Shown here: positions 27,513 to 38,332 of the stretch, piece after piece
How positions within the stretch are numbered: position 1 is the stretch's first letter
How the letters are laid out: the number at the start of each line of letters is the position of its first letter
Assembly (NCBI RefSeq): GCF_000308415.1
Contig: NZ_BAFS01000279.1
Span: forward strand, 1 to 64,000
Direction of reading: 5' to 3'
Length of the DNA stretch: 64,000 nt
Source of the DNA: Nocardia asiatica NBRC 100129
GTDB lineage: Bacteria > Actinomycetota > Actinomycetes > Mycobacteriales > Mycobacteriaceae
Position numbers and translations under genes: made by a program
The notes under the pieces: model-generated
Seen by the model: the letters and a program-made list of their open reading frames with translations, nothing else
Told to the model about the DNA's origin: nothing
Database searches by the model: none

Positions 27513-28127
27513 TCAGCGCGGCGCGTGCAGGGCTTCGTGCAAGGTGGCCGCCCACTGCTGGACGATCAGTTTGCGCCGTGCGGAGTCGTCGGTGAGCACG
27601 TCGGCCAGGCCCAGTCCGCGAGCCATGTCCAGGGTCGCTTGGACCAGGTGGTGGGTGACGGGATCGGAGTCGTCCACGCCGAGGGCCTCGATCGCGCGGC
27701 GGTGCGACGCGCGCCCGAAGCGGGCCTCCAGCGGGACGATGCGCTCGCGCAGCACCGGATCGGCGGCCGCGTGGGTCCACACCTGGAGCGCGGCCTTGAA
27801 CAGCGGGCTGGTGTAGGACTCGACCAGCCCCGCCACCACCGCCTCGGTGCGGGCGATGCCGTCGCCGAGTTCCACCAGCGTCTCGGCTTCCTGCACCGCC
27901 TGCCCGCTGCGCGTGTCGAACATGTACTCCAGCGCGGCGGTGATCAGATCCTCCCTGGTGGGGAAGTGATGCTGCGCCGCGCCGCGCGACACCCCGGCCC
28001 GTTCGGCGACCACGGCGACCGTCGCGGCCGCCCAGCCCATCTCGGCCAGGCAGTCGATGGTCGCCTCGAGCAGGCGCTGCCGGGTGGCTCGGCTGCGGTC
28101 CTGCTTGGGTTCGTGGGGTGTCGCCAT
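27513..28127 (-). CDS. TetR family regulator at the end of the acyl-CoA operon
   Basis: 204 residues; the helix-turn-helix (about 30-65) has ATVAVVAERAGVSRGAAQHHF, common in TetR proteins controlling acyl-CoA catabolism. The ATG lies five bases after the stop of the enoyl-CoA hydratase gene, making it the last gene of the seven-gene operon and its likely regulator. A 16-bp inverted repeat upstream of the first gene of the operon (36780-36795) is a candidate binding site. Confidence 0.85.
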   Translation of the reverse strand: MATPHEPKQDRSRATRQRLLEATIDCLAEMGWAAATVAVVAERAGVSRGAAQHHFPTREDLITAALEYMFDTRSGQAVQEAETLVELGDGIARTEAVVAGLVESYTSPLFKAALQVWTHAAADPVLRERIVPLEARFGRASHRRAIEALGVDDSDPVTHHLVQATLDMARGLGLADVLTDDSARRKLIVQQWAATLHEALHAPR

Positions 28128-28132
28128 GGTCG

Positions 28133-28909
28133 TTATTCTGCCCAGCTCGGCGGGCGGCGCTGCAAAAAGGCCAGCATGCCCTCGTGGACTTCGGGAGTGC
28201 CGAAGAAGCTCGCCGAGCGCCGCGCGAGTTCTTCGGCGGAGGCGTCGAACCCGGCGAGGATGTCCGCGTTCACCAGTCGCTTGGCCTCGGCCAGGCCCTG
28301 CGGAGAGCCTTTGCGTACCTCGTCGCACAGCCGCGCGACCTCGGCCGCCGGATCGTCGGCGGTGACGGTGACCAGGCCGATCTCCTCGGCCACGGCGGCG
28401 TCGAACTTCTCCCCGGTCAGGTAGTACCGGCTGGCCGCGCGCGGGCTGAGCCTGGGCAGCAGGGTCAGCGAGATCATGAACGGCGCCAACCCGATGCGCA
28501 CTTCGGTGAGCGCGAAACTGCTGCCCGGCCCGGCCACGACGAGGTCACAACCGGCCACGATGCCCATGCCGCCGGCGCGCACGTTGCCGTCGACCCGCGC
28601 GATCACCGGCTTCGGGATCTCCACCAACCGGCGCAGCACCCCGATCATGACCCGGGTGCGCTGGTCGGCGGCCACGGCCGGATCGGCGTCGCTCGCCTCG
28701 CTGAGATCCGCGCCCGCGCAGAAGGTGCTGCCGGTGTGCGCGAGCACGATGACGCGCACCGTGTCGTCGGCGGCCGCGTCGTCGAGTCCGCGCAGCAGCT
28801 CGGCGACCAGCTTGGACGACAACGCGTTGCGATTGTGCGGCGAATCGAGCATGAGCGTCGCGACGCCGCCGACGGCCTCGTAGCGGACGAACGGACCCGT
28901 CTCGGTCAT
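28133..28909 (-). CDS. Enoyl-CoA hydratase/isomerase family protein
   Basis: 258 residues of crotonase fold: the oxyanion-hole regions are SSKLVAELLRG and FCAGADLSE followed by VRAGGMGIVAGCDLV. The second catalytic acid position usual for hydratases falls in the EVRIGLAP stretch (Glu present, the second Glu replaced), so a hydratase of the branched type such as AtuE/methylglutaconyl-CoA hydratase is as likely as a simple enoyl-CoA hydratase. The gene is eleven bases downstream of the acyl-CoA dehydrogenase in the carboxylase operon. Confidence 0.85.
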   Translation of the reverse strand: MTETGPFVRYEAVGGVATLMLDSPHNRNALSSKLVAELLRGLDDAAADDTVRVIVLAHTGSTFCAGADLSEASDADPAVAADQRTRVMIGVLRRLVEIPKPVIARVDGNVRAGGMGIVAGCDLVVAGPGSSFALTEVRIGLAPFMISLTLLPRLSPRAASRYYLTGEKFDAAVAEEIGLVTVTADDPAAEVARLCDEVRKGSPQGLAEAKRLVNADILAGFDASAEELARRSASFFGTPEVHEGMLAFLQRRPPSWAE

Positions 28910-28920
28910 ACGCCGTCCTC

Positions 28921-30081
28921 TCAGTACGACTTGGGCAGGCCCAGCGAGTACTGGGCGACGAAGTTGAGCACCATTTCCCGGCTGACCGGCGCGATGCGGC
29001 CGATGCGCGCGGCCGCGAGCATCGCGGCCAGGCCGACGTCCCTGGTCAGGCCGGAGCCGCCGTGGGTCTGGATGGCCTGGTCGAGCGCCTTGATGCTGGC
29101 TTCCGCCGCCGCGTACTTCGCCATGTTGGCGGCCTCGGCGGCGCCCATCTCGTCGCCCGTGTCGTAGAGGGTGGCGGCCTTCTGCATCATCAGCTTCGCC
29201 AGCTCCAGTTCCACCTTCACCTGCGCGAGCGGATGCGAGATGCCCTGGTGCGCGCCGATCGGCGTCTTCCACACCGTGCGCTCCTTGGCGTACTCCACCG
29301 CGCGGTCGACGGCGTAGCGGGCCAGGCCGATGGCCATGGCCGCGCCCATGATGCGCTCCGGGTTCAGGCCCGCGAACAGTTGCATCAGCGCCGCGTCCTC
29401 CTTGCCGACCAGCGCGGTGGAAGGCAGCCGGACGTCGTCGAGGAACAGGCTGTACTGGTGGTCGGGCTCGATGATGTCCATCTCCTGCGCCGTCTTGGTG
29501 AAGCCTTCGGCGTCGGTCGGCACGATGAACAGGGCGGGCTTGAGCTTGCCGGTCTTGTGGTCCTCGGTGCGGGACACGATCAGCACCGCCTCGGCCTGGT
29601 CCACGCCGGAGATGAAGATCTTGCGGCCGTTGAGGATCCAGTCGTCGCCGTCCCGGCGGGCGGTGGTGGTGATCTGGTGGGAGTTGGAGCCCGCGTCGGG
29701 CTCGGTGATGCCGAAGACCATCTTGCCGGAGCCGTCGGCGAGCTTGGGCAGCCACTCCTGCTTCTGCGCGTCGGTGCCGTACTTGGTGATGATGGTGCCG
29801 CAGATGGCCGGGGAGACCACCATGAGCAGCAGGCCCGCGCCCTGCGCGGACAGCTCCTCCATCACCAGCGCCAGCTCGTACATGCCCGCGCCGCCGCCAC
29901 CGTACTCTTCGGGCAGGTTCACGCCGAGGAAGCCGAGTTTGCCCGCCTCCTGCCACAATTCGTCCAGCGGCTCGTTCTTGCGCGCCTTCGGCAGCACGTA
30001 GTCGCGGTAGTTGTATTTCGCGGCCAGCGCGGCGACGGCGGCCCGCAGCGCCTTCTGCTCGTCGGTCTCGATGAAGCTCAT
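28921..30081 (-). CDS. Acyl-CoA dehydrogenase
   Basis: 386 residues with the FAD-enzyme signatures FGITEPDAGSNSHQI and, near the C-terminus, QAIQTHGGSGLTRDVGL. The catalytic base region lies in the last helices. It oxidises an acyl-CoA to the 2,3-enoyl-CoA, passing electrons to ETF. Its ATG shares a base with the stop of the biotin carboxylase gene (TGATG). One of two dehydrogenases in the operon; the pair probably acts on different intermediates. Confidence 0.88.
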   Translation of the reverse strand: MSFIETDEQKALRAAVAALAAKYNYRDYVLPKARKNEPLDELWQEAGKLGFLGVNLPEEYGGGGAGMYELALVMEELSAQGAGLLLMVVSPAICGTIITKYGTDAQKQEWLPKLADGSGKMVFGITEPDAGSNSHQITTTARRDGDDWILNGRKIFISGVDQAEAVLIVSRTEDHKTGKLKPALFIVPTDAEGFTKTAQEMDIIEPDHQYSLFLDDVRLPSTALVGKEDAALMQLFAGLNPERIMGAAMAIGLARYAVDRAVEYAKERTVWKTPIGAHQGISHPLAQVKVELELAKLMMQKAATLYDTGDEMGAAEAANMAKYAAAEASIKALDQAIQTHGGSGLTRDVGLAAMLAAARIGRIAPVSREMVLNFVAQYSLGLPKSY

Positions 30082-32132
30082 CAGTTCTCCTGGGTTTCTA
30101 CGGGTTCTGCGGGTTCGACGACCGCGAGCACGGCGCCGACGTCGACCTGCTGGCCGACGGTGACGTTGACGGCGCTGAGCACGCCCGCGGTGGGCGCGGC
30201 GATGGTGTGCTCCATCTTCATCGCCTCCAGCCACAGGATCGGCCGGCCCTGTTCGACGTGGTCGCCGACCTCGGCGCCGAGCCGGATCACGCTGCCCGGC
30301 ATGGGGGCCAGCAGCGAGCCGGTGGCCACCTGGTCGGCCGGATCGCTGAAGCGCGGCAGCCTGCGCAGGGCCACGGGGCCCAGCGGCGAGTCGACGCAGA
30401 CCTGGTCGCCATAGCGGGCGACCTCGAAGCGCCTGCGCACCGGGCCGCGTTCACCCGGCACCGCCAGCACCACGCGATCGGGAGCCGACTCGACGAGTTC
30501 GAGGCCGTCGTGGCCGTCCACGGTGACGCCGCCGCGGCCGAACCGGTAACCGACCTCGTGGGTTCCGGTCGCGCGGCTCTCGTAGGACTTGCGCTGCGAC
30601 TGCGACGGCAGGTTCCGCCACCCGCTGGGCAGCCCGCCGCCCGCTCGTGCGCCCGCGCGGTTGGCCGCGGCGTCGGCGAGCGCGGCGGCCACGACGGACA
30701 GCGCCTCGTCGGTCGCCGTCACCAGGGGCGCGGCGAGCGCGTCCAGTCCGTGCGTAGCGAAGAACGCGGTGTCGGTGTCACCGGCCAGGAACGCCGGATG
30801 GCGCAGTACGCGCACCAGCAAGTCCCGGTTGGTGACCAGGCCGTGGATCTTCGCGCGGTGCAGTGCGGCAGCCAGCAATCGCGCCGCCTCGCCGCGTGTC
30901 TCGGCGTAGGAGATGACCTTGGCCAGCATCGGGTCGTAGTGCACGCCGACCACCGAACCGTCCACCACGCCCGTGTCCAGGCGCACGCCCGGCCGGTCGA
31001 GCAGGTCGAATTCGGCCCGCACGCCGGGGATATCGAGGCGGTGCACCGTTCCGCTCTGCGGCTGCCAGTCGTGCGCCGGGTCCTCGGCGTAGAGGCGCAC
31101 CTCGATCGAATGTCCGCGCATCGCGGGCGGTTCGGCGGGCAGCGCGCCGCCCGCGGCGACGTCCAGCTGCAGCCGGACCAGATCCAGGCCGGTGGTGCAC
31201 TCGGTGACCGGATGCTCCACTTGCAGCCGGGTGTTCATCTCCAGGAAGAAGAACTCGCCCTGCTCGTCGGCGAGGAACTCGACGGTGCCTGCGCCGGTGT
31301 AACCGATCGCGCCTGCGGCCAGGCGCGCCGCCTCGAACAGCCGCGCCCGCATGCCTTCGGTGCGTTCCACCAGCGGCGACGGAGCCTCCTCGATCACCTT
31401 CTGATGGCGGCGCTGGATGGAGCACTCGCGCTCGCCCACCGCCCAGATGACGCCGTGCGTGTCGGCCATCACCTGGACCTCGATGTGCCTGCCGGTCTCC
31501 AGGTAGCGCTCGCAGAAGACCGTCGGGTCGCCGAACGCGGATTCCGCCTCGCGCCGTGCCCCCTCGATCTGCGGGGCCAGGTCGGCCAGCTCGCGGACCA
31601 CGCGCATACCGCGCCCGCCGCCGCCCGCCGACGCTTTGATCAGCACCGGCAGGTGCGCCTCGGTGACCTCGGCCGGGTCCAGTTCGGCCAGCACCGGCAC
31701 GCCCGCGGCGTCCATCATCTTCTTCGAGGCGACCTTCGAGCCCATCTGCTCGATCGCCTCGACGGGCGGGCCGATCCAGACCAATCCGGCGTCGAGCACC
31801 GCCTTGGCGAATTCGGCGTTCTCCGAGAGGAATCCGTAGCCGGGATGGACGGCGTCGGCGCCCGCGGCCAGCGCGGCCTCGATGATCAGCTCACCGCGCA
31901 GATAGGTCTCCGCGGGGGTGTTGCCGGGCAGGCGCACCGCGGCGTCCGCCTCGGTGACGTGCGGCGCGGCGGCGTCCGCGTCGGAGTACACCGCGACGGT
32001 GCCCAGACCCATCCGGCGGCAGGTGGCGAAGACGCGCCGGGCGATCTCGCCCCGATTCGCCACCAGGACATTCGTCACCTGCCCACCTGTCACCCGACCG
32101 TCCCCCATCGAATCGCCCTGCGATGCAGTCAT
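30081..32132 (-). CDS. Biotin carboxylase/carrier subunit of acyl-CoA carboxylase
   Basis: 683 residues. The biotin carboxylase part (about 20-470) has the ATP-grasp glycine loop GGGGRGMRV, FFLEMNTRLQVEHPVTE, and CERYLETGRHIEVQ. A linker of about 130 residues then leads to the biotin carrier domain with the biotinylated Lys in EAMKMEH near the C-terminus. It carboxylates biotin with ATP and bicarbonate, for transfer by the beta subunit encoded just upstream. This is the AccA1 type paired with AccD1-like partners. The ATG at 32132 is nine bases after the beta-subunit stop; a later GTG before TNVLVANRGE is an alternative start. Confidence 0.92.
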   Translation of the reverse strand: MTASQGDSMGDGRVTGGQVTNVLVANRGEIARRVFATCRRMGLGTVAVYSDADAAAPHVTEADAAVRLPGNTPAETYLRGELIIEAALAAGADAVHPGYGFLSENAEFAKAVLDAGLVWIGPPVEAIEQMGSKVASKKMMDAAGVPVLAELDPAEVTEAHLPVLIKASAGGGGRGMRVVRELADLAPQIEGARREAESAFGDPTVFCERYLETGRHIEVQVMADTHGVIWAVGERECSIQRRHQKVIEEAPSPLVERTEGMRARLFEAARLAAGAIGYTGAGTVEFLADEQGEFFFLEMNTRLQVEHPVTECTTGLDLVRLQLDVAAGGALPAEPPAMRGHSIEVRLYAEDPAHDWQPQSGTVHRLDIPGVRAEFDLLDRPGVRLDTGVVDGSVVGVHYDPMLAKVISYAETRGEAARLLAAALHRAKIHGLVTNRDLLVRVLRHPAFLAGDTDTAFFATHGLDALAAPLVTATDEALSVVAAALADAAANRAGARAGGGLPSGWRNLPSQSQRKSYESRATGTHEVGYRFGRGGVTVDGHDGLELVESAPDRVVLAVPGERGPVRRRFEVARYGDQVCVDSPLGPVALRRLPRFSDPADQVATGSLLAPMPGSVIRLGAEVGDHVEQGRPILWLEAMKMEHTIAAPTAGVLSAVNVTVGQQVDVGAVLAVVEPAEPVETQEN

Positions 32133-32140
32133 ATCCGGCC

Positions 32141-33735
<1,595 letters not shown>

Positions 33736-33739
<4 letters not shown>

Positions 33740-34887
33740 GCCTGGTACCCCAATCGCTTCGCCGCCAGTCCGGTGAGGATCTCGGTCGTGCCGCCGCCTA
33801 TGCCGAGGATGCGCATATCCCGGTATTGGCGCTCGATCTCGGATTCGCGCATGTAGCCGAGGCCGCCGAACAGCTGCACGGCCTGGTTGGCCACCCACTC
33901 ACCGGCCTCCACCGCGGTGTTCTTGGCGAAGCACACCTCGGCGATCAGGTCGGTCTCGCCTTCGCAGCTGCGCTGCACCACGTCGCGGGTGTAGACGCGG
34001 GCCACGTCGATGCGCCGCGCCATCTCGGCGACCGTGTTCTGCACCGCCTGCCTGCTGATCAGCGGACGGCCGAAGGTCTCGCGGTTGCGCACCCACTCCA
34101 GGGTCAGGTCCAGGCAGCGTTGCGCGCTGGAATACGCCTGCACCGCCAAGCCGACGCGCTCGCTGACGAACGCGCCCGCGATCTGGAAGAAGCCGGAGTT
34201 CTCCGGGCCGACCAGATTCCGCGCCGGCACCCGGACGTCCACGTAGGACAGCTCGGCGGTGTCGGAGGCCAGCCAGCCCATCTTGTCCAGCTTGCGGCTG
34301 ACCGTGAAGCCGGGAGTGTCCTTGGCGACGATGAGCAGTGAGATGCCGCCGGAGCCCGGTCCACCGGTGCGCACCGCGGTGACCACGAAGTCGGCGCGGA
34401 CGCCGGAGGTGATGTAGGTCTTGGCGCCGTTGACGATGTAGTGGTCGCCGTCGCGGCGCGCGGTGGTGGTGAGGTGTCCGACATCCGATCCGCCGCCGGG
34501 TTCGGTGATCGCCAGCGAGCCGATCTTCTCACCCGCCAGCGTGGGCTTCACCCAGCGCTCGATCTGCTCGGCGTCGCCCGAGGCGATGATGTGCGGCACG
34601 GAGATGCCGCAGGTGAACAGCGAGGCGAACAGCCCACCGGAGGCACCGGCTTGGTGCATCTCCTCGCAGACGATCATCGCGTCCACGCCGTCGCCGCCGG
34701 AACCGCCCGCGGATTCCGGGAACTGCACCCCGAGCAGACCGAGCGCGCCCGCCTTCTTGTGCAGTTCGCGCGGGATCTCCCCGGCGCGCTCCCAGCCGTC
34801 GAGGTACGGCAGGATGTCGCGCTCCACGAAGCCGCGCACCGTGGCGCGTAATTCGCGCCGTTCCGGCGTTTCCCAGAGTTTCGTCAT
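33736..34887 (-). CDS. Acyl-CoA dehydrogenase (isovaleryl/citronellyl-CoA type)
   Basis: 383 residues. FAD and substrate motifs include SLAITEPGGGSDVGHL, AYITSGVRADFVV-like NGAKTYITSG, and AVQLFGGLGYMRESEIERQYRD, in which Glu is the usual C-terminal catalytic area. The C-terminal GGLGYM...E pattern is typical of short/branched-chain dehydrogenases. In the operon it precedes the carboxylase subunits, as expected if it makes the 2-enoyl-CoA that is carboxylated next. Confidence 0.88.
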
Positions 34888-34957
34888 GCGGTGTCCTTTC
34901 TCGCATGACCGGGGGCCCTGCGTGGTGACGCGAGCTGCCGCCTCCGGGCCTGACCGG

Positions 34958-36676
34958 TCATGCGAAAAGCTCCACTGGAATGTCGAGGTGACGAGACCGC
35001 AGCCATTCGCCGAGTCCCTTGGCCTGCGGGTCGAAGCGGGCCTGATAGGCCACGCCCTGACCGAGCAGGCCTTCGATGATGAAGTTCAGCGCCCGCAGCT
35101 CGGGCAGCACGTGCCGGGTGACGCGCAACGAAGCCGCTTCCGGCAGTAGCTCTTTCACGCGCGCGACGGTGAGCGTGTGCGCCAGCCAGCGCCATTGCTC
35201 GTCGGTGCGCACCCAGACGCCGACGTTGGCGTCACCGCCTTTGTCACCGCTGCGGGCCAGCGCGATCGTGCCCAGCGGCGCCCTGCGGGTTTCTCCGGCG
35301 GGCAGCGGTTCCGGCGCGGGCGGATCGGCGAGGTCGGCGAGTTCGGCCGTCTCCGAGGCGGGCGCGATGGCGACCCGTGCGCCGTCGGGCAGCACCGCCG
35401 TGTGCGGCACTTCGGCGGCGTCGACGAACCCGGGCGTGAACACGCCGTAGGGCGATCCGTTGCCCGGCAGCGTGGTGAAGCTGCATCCCGGATAGCTGGC
35501 CAGCGCCAGTTCCACGGCGACATTGGAGAACGCGCGCCCGACCTTGTTCGGGTCCGGGTCGCGGACCACGCAGCGCAGCAGTGCGCTGGCCTGCTCCTCG
35601 GTTTCCGCGTCCGGCCGATCCAGACGCGCCAGGGTCCAGGTCAGCTCGGCGGGCCGGGTCGGGAGCCAGGCTTCCAGCTGGCGTCGCGCCAAGTCCGCTT
35701 TCGCCTCGATGTCCAGACCGGTGAGCACGAACTCCATCTCGTTGCGGAAACCGCCGAGGGTGTTCAGCGAGACCTTCAGCCGCGGCGGCGGCGGTTCACC
35801 GGCGACGCCGCTGATCCGCACCCGGTCCGGACCGTCCTGGTGGAGCCGGATGGTGTCCAGCCGGGAGGTCACGTCGGGTCCGGCGTAGCGGGGACCCTGG
35901 ATCTCGTACATCAGCTGGGCCTCGACGGTGTCCACGGTGACCGCGCCGCCGGTGCCCGGGTGCTTGGTGATGACGCTGCTGCCGTCGGCGCGGATCTCCG
36001 CGATCGGGAAGCCCGGCCTGCCCAGATCGGCCAACTCGGTGAAGAAGGCGTAGTTTCCTCCGGTGGCCTGGGTGCCGCACTCGATCACGTGCCCGGCCAC
36101 CACCGCACCGGCCAGCCGGTCGTAATCCGTTCGGCCCCAGCCGAAATGCGCGGCAGCCGGGCCGACGATCACCGACGCGTCGGTGACCCGGCCGGTGACC
36201 ACGATGTCCGCGCCCGCGTTCAGGCATTCGACGATGCCCCACGCGCCGAGGTAGGCGTTGGCGGTCAGCGGCGTGCCGAAACCGAGTTCGGCGGCGCGCG
36301 CCACCAGGTCGTCGCCTTCCACGTGCGCGATCTTCGCGTCCAGTCCGAGGTCGGCGGCGAGTTTGCGCAGCCTTTCGGCCAGACCCGCCGGGTTCAGGCC
36401 GCCCGCGTTCGCCACGATGCGCACCTTGCGCTCCAGCGCGAGCCCGAGGCATTCCTCGATCTGCTTGACGAAGGTCTTGGCGTAGCCGAGATCCGGGTCC
36501 TTCATCCGGTCCCGGCCGAGGATCAGCATGGTCAGCTCGGCGAGATAGTCGCCGGTGAGCACGTCGAGCGGCCCGCCGTCGAGCATCTCGCGCATGGCAC
36601 CGAGCCGATCACCGTAGAAGCCGGAACAGTTGCCGATCCGGAGCACCTCCGGGTCGGCGGCGAGCATACTGCTCAT
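34958..36676 (-). CDS. AtuA-like acyclic terpene utilisation protein (DUF1446)
   Basis: 572 residues. Residues about 10-450 match the DUF1446/AtuA domain (IGNCSGFYGDR, GGLNPAGLAERL, ADIVVTGRVTDASVIVGPAAAHFGWG, GTQATGGNYAFF). The C-terminal ~110 residues match the AtuA-like ferredoxin-fold domain (ALARSGDKGGDANVGVWV). The biochemical role is not settled; in Pseudomonas atuA is required for citronellol and geraniol growth and sits with the geranyl-CoA carboxylase genes. Here it is the first gene of a carboxylase/dehydrogenase operon with the same kinds of neighbours. An alternative is a leucine-type pathway. Confidence 0.85.
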   Translation of the reverse strand: MSSMLAADPEVLRIGNCSGFYGDRLGAMREMLDGGPLDVLTGDYLAELTMLILGRDRMKDPDLGYAKTFVKQIEECLGLALERKVRIVANAGGLNPAGLAERLRKLAADLGLDAKIAHVEGDDLVARAAELGFGTPLTANAYLGAWGIVECLNAGADIVVTGRVTDASVIVGPAAAHFGWGRTDYDRLAGAVVAGHVIECGTQATGGNYAFFTELADLGRPGFPIAEIRADGSSVITKHPGTGGAVTVDTVEAQLMYEIQGPRYAGPDVTSRLDTIRLHQDGPDRVRISGVAGEPPPPRLKVSLNTLGGFRNEMEFVLTGLDIEAKADLARRQLEAWLPTRPAELTWTLARLDRPDAETEEQASALLRCVVRDPDPNKVGRAFSNVAVELALASYPGCSFTTLPGNGSPYGVFTPGFVDAAEVPHTAVLPDGARVAIAPASETAELADLADPPAPEPLPAGETRRAPLGTIALARSGDKGGDANVGVWVRTDEQWRWLAHTLTVARVKELLPEAASLRVTRHVLPELRALNFIIEGLLGQGVAYQARFDPQAKGLGEWLRSRHLDIPVELFA

Positions 36677-36779
36677 CAGCGGGAATGCCTCCTGTGCGGC
36701 GAACCGTCAGGATGAGCCGCATGCCGCACCCGTGAAGTCCGCGTTCCGCGACCAGCATCACACCAGGGCAAGAAAAAAG

Positions 36780-36795
36780 CAAGCATGCGTGCTTG
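36780..36795. promoter_or_regulatory. Inverted repeat upstream of the AtuA-like operon
   Basis: CAAGCATGCGTGCTTG has 6-bp perfect arms (CAAGCA/TGCTTG). It lies about 100 bp upstream of the first operon gene in an AT-richer stretch. It is a candidate operator for the TetR protein encoded at the far end of the operon; the pairing is inferred. Confidence 0.5.
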
Positions 36796-36856
36796 TTAAT
36801 TGCGTACGCAACGACCCGGCCACCCACACGGCGGTGGTCGAGCCGGTTGGAGCAAG

Positions 36857-37024
36857 ATGGGCACAGTGTCCAGCGACGTGACCGTGATCATTCTGTTCGC
36901 CCTGGCGGGGTTCCTGCTCGGCGGCGCCTACACCACCTGGAAGACGGCCCGGCCGCTGTCGATCGCCCTGGGCGTCTGCGCCGTCCTCGCGGCGGGCGGC
37001 GCGCTGGCCTGGTGGCTGGCATGA
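36857..37024 (+). CDS. Small two-helix membrane protein, 55 aa
   Basis: Two hydrophobic segments (VTVIILFALAGFLLGGAYTTW and IALGVCAVLAAGGALAWWLA) joined by a short Lys/Arg loop. The ATG at 36857 gives a compact protein; the in-frame GTG at 36866 is also possible. Similar tiny membrane proteins are widespread in Nocardia and unnamed. It is convergent with the cyclase gene, 25 bp away. Confidence 0.6.
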   Translation: MGTVSSDVTVIILFALAGFLLGGAYTTWKTARPLSIALGVCAVLAAGGALAWWLA

Positions 37025-37049
37025 TCCGCGCGAAAGGCCCGGCCGCCGC

Positions 37050-37970
37050 CTAGCCCTTCGACAGCCGGAAGATGCGCAGGTCCTCGGGGACGCCGTTGAG
37101 CGGGGCCGCGAACAGGCTGCGGCGATACGGTTTGACCGCCAGGCCCAGTTCCGCCAGCGTCTCCGGCGGCAGCCCCCGCAGTGTGACCTCGGACAGCATC
37201 GTGTTCCCATTGCCGCCCGCCTCCATGACCCGCGCCGCGATCGTGACGTCCACGCCGAGCCAGTCGCCTCCGATCTCGCGCGGAGAACCGGTGTGCAAAC
37301 CGATCCGCATCTGCGGGGTGTAGCCGCGCACCTGCACATCGGCCAGGTTGCGCTTGGCCGTCACGGCGGCGCGCACCGCCCGGTCCGCCGAAGGGAACAC
37401 CGCCATCACGCCGTCGCCCATGCGTTTGACCACGTGTCCGCCGCGCTCGGCGATCGGCGGCTCGATGGCCTTGGCCACCTTGCGCAGCAGTTCGAGGGTG
37501 GCTTCGTCACCGGCCGAGAGCGACCAGCGCGAGAAGGCCACCAGGTCGGTGAACATAACAGTTACCTCTTGGCTACCTTTGCCGCGCCCGACCCGCTCCA
37601 ATGCCGCCTGCCAGACCTGCAAGGCGCCGAAACCGATCTCGCGCGCCGCGCTCGGCGTGTCGCCGACCAGCCGGTCGGCCGCGCGCGCGACCGCACGCGC
37701 GCCGCCGGGCCCGGAAACCGACAGCGGGTCGCCGAAAGCGGGATCACCCGGCAGCTGCCTGCGCGCCTTGCGCAGCATGCCGATCAGATCCGCCCGCTGA
37801 TTCGCCGCGCTCACCAGCGCGGACAGCTGGACGCGGCGGAACCCGCCGGGACGGCGGGAAGGATCGGACGCGTCGGACGGCTCCAACGGAATGACCACCT
37901 CGGGCGGTACGCCTTTCTCGGCCTGCGCCCCCGACCCCGGCTCGGAGCCGCCGGAAGGTGTTTCACTCAC
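37050..37970 (-). CDS. Class III adenylate/guanylate cyclase
   Basis: 306 residues from a GTG at 37970. The N-terminal ~125 residues are a regulatory region with a hydrophilic start; no membrane segment is present. The cyclase domain has metal Asp142 (VMFTDLVAFS), substrate-specifying Lys182 and metal Asp186 (KRMGDGVMAVF), Asp241 at the other base-specifying position, and transition-state Arg247. The position normally held by the transition-state Asn is Thr243 (DVTIAAR). Soluble, like the Rv1264/Rv2212 group of mycobacteria, and probably a stress or pH-linked cAMP source. Confidence 0.88.
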   Translation of the reverse strand: MSETPSGGSEPGSGAQAEKGVPPEVVIPLEPSDASDPSRRPGGFRRVQLSALVSAANQRADLIGMLRKARRQLPGDPAFGDPLSVSGPGGARAVARAADRLVGDTPSAAREIGFGALQVWQAALERVGRGKGSQEVTVMFTDLVAFSRWSLSAGDEATLELLRKVAKAIEPPIAERGGHVVKRMGDGVMAVFPSADRAVRAAVTAKRNLADVQVRGYTPQMRIGLHTGSPREIGGDWLGVDVTIAARVMEAGGNGNTMLSEVTLRGLPPETLAELGLAVKPYRRSLFAAPLNGVPEDLRIFRLSKG

Positions 37971-38165
37971 GCCCCGAGGGTATCTCAGCCGACCAGACGT
38001 GGACGTGTTACCGATCATCACCATGCGCCACCTCCGCTGCGAACCTCAGCGAGCACATCGTCGGGCCCGGCGATGGATAACGAGCTGGTTGCCGAATCGA
38101 GGCTACTCGGCCGAGAACAGGTCTCGGAAGCGGCAGGCAGCATAGTTTCCTCGATGTTCACACGC

Positions 38166-38205
38166 ACGATCGGCCCGGCGCGAGCATTCGCACCGGGCCG
38201 ATCGT
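38166..38205. repeat. Perfect 13-bp inverted repeat in the cyclase-ABC gap
   Basis: ACGATCGGCCCGG (38166-38178) and its exact complement (38193-38205) enclose a 14-nt loop in the 362-bp stretch between the cyclase and the ABC permease. Probably a terminator for the minus-strand ABC operon; the gap holds no gene that I can support. Confidence 0.5.
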
Positions 38206-38277
38206 CGCACCGTCCACCGGGCAGTGGCGGGCGGTGGGCGGAGCGCCGGACCTCCCGACAAGGTCGGCGCCCCTACC

Positions 38278-38307
38278 ACCCGAGTGGCGAGGGAGGGCGA
38301 CTCGGGT
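38278..38307. terminator. Hairpin after the ABC permease gene
   Basis: ACCCGAGT (38278-38285) pairs with ACTCGGGT (38300-38307) across 14 nt. It starts 26 bp past the permease stop on the minus strand. Confidence 0.5.
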
Positions 38308-38332
38308 AGCTGAGCGGCTGCCTCGCAGCTGG

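Noticed and set aside
28910-29956. Long in-frame upstream extension of the enoyl-CoA hydratase
   Set aside because: It reads across the acyl-CoA dehydrogenase in another frame; the hydratase ATG at 28909 begins the homologous part.
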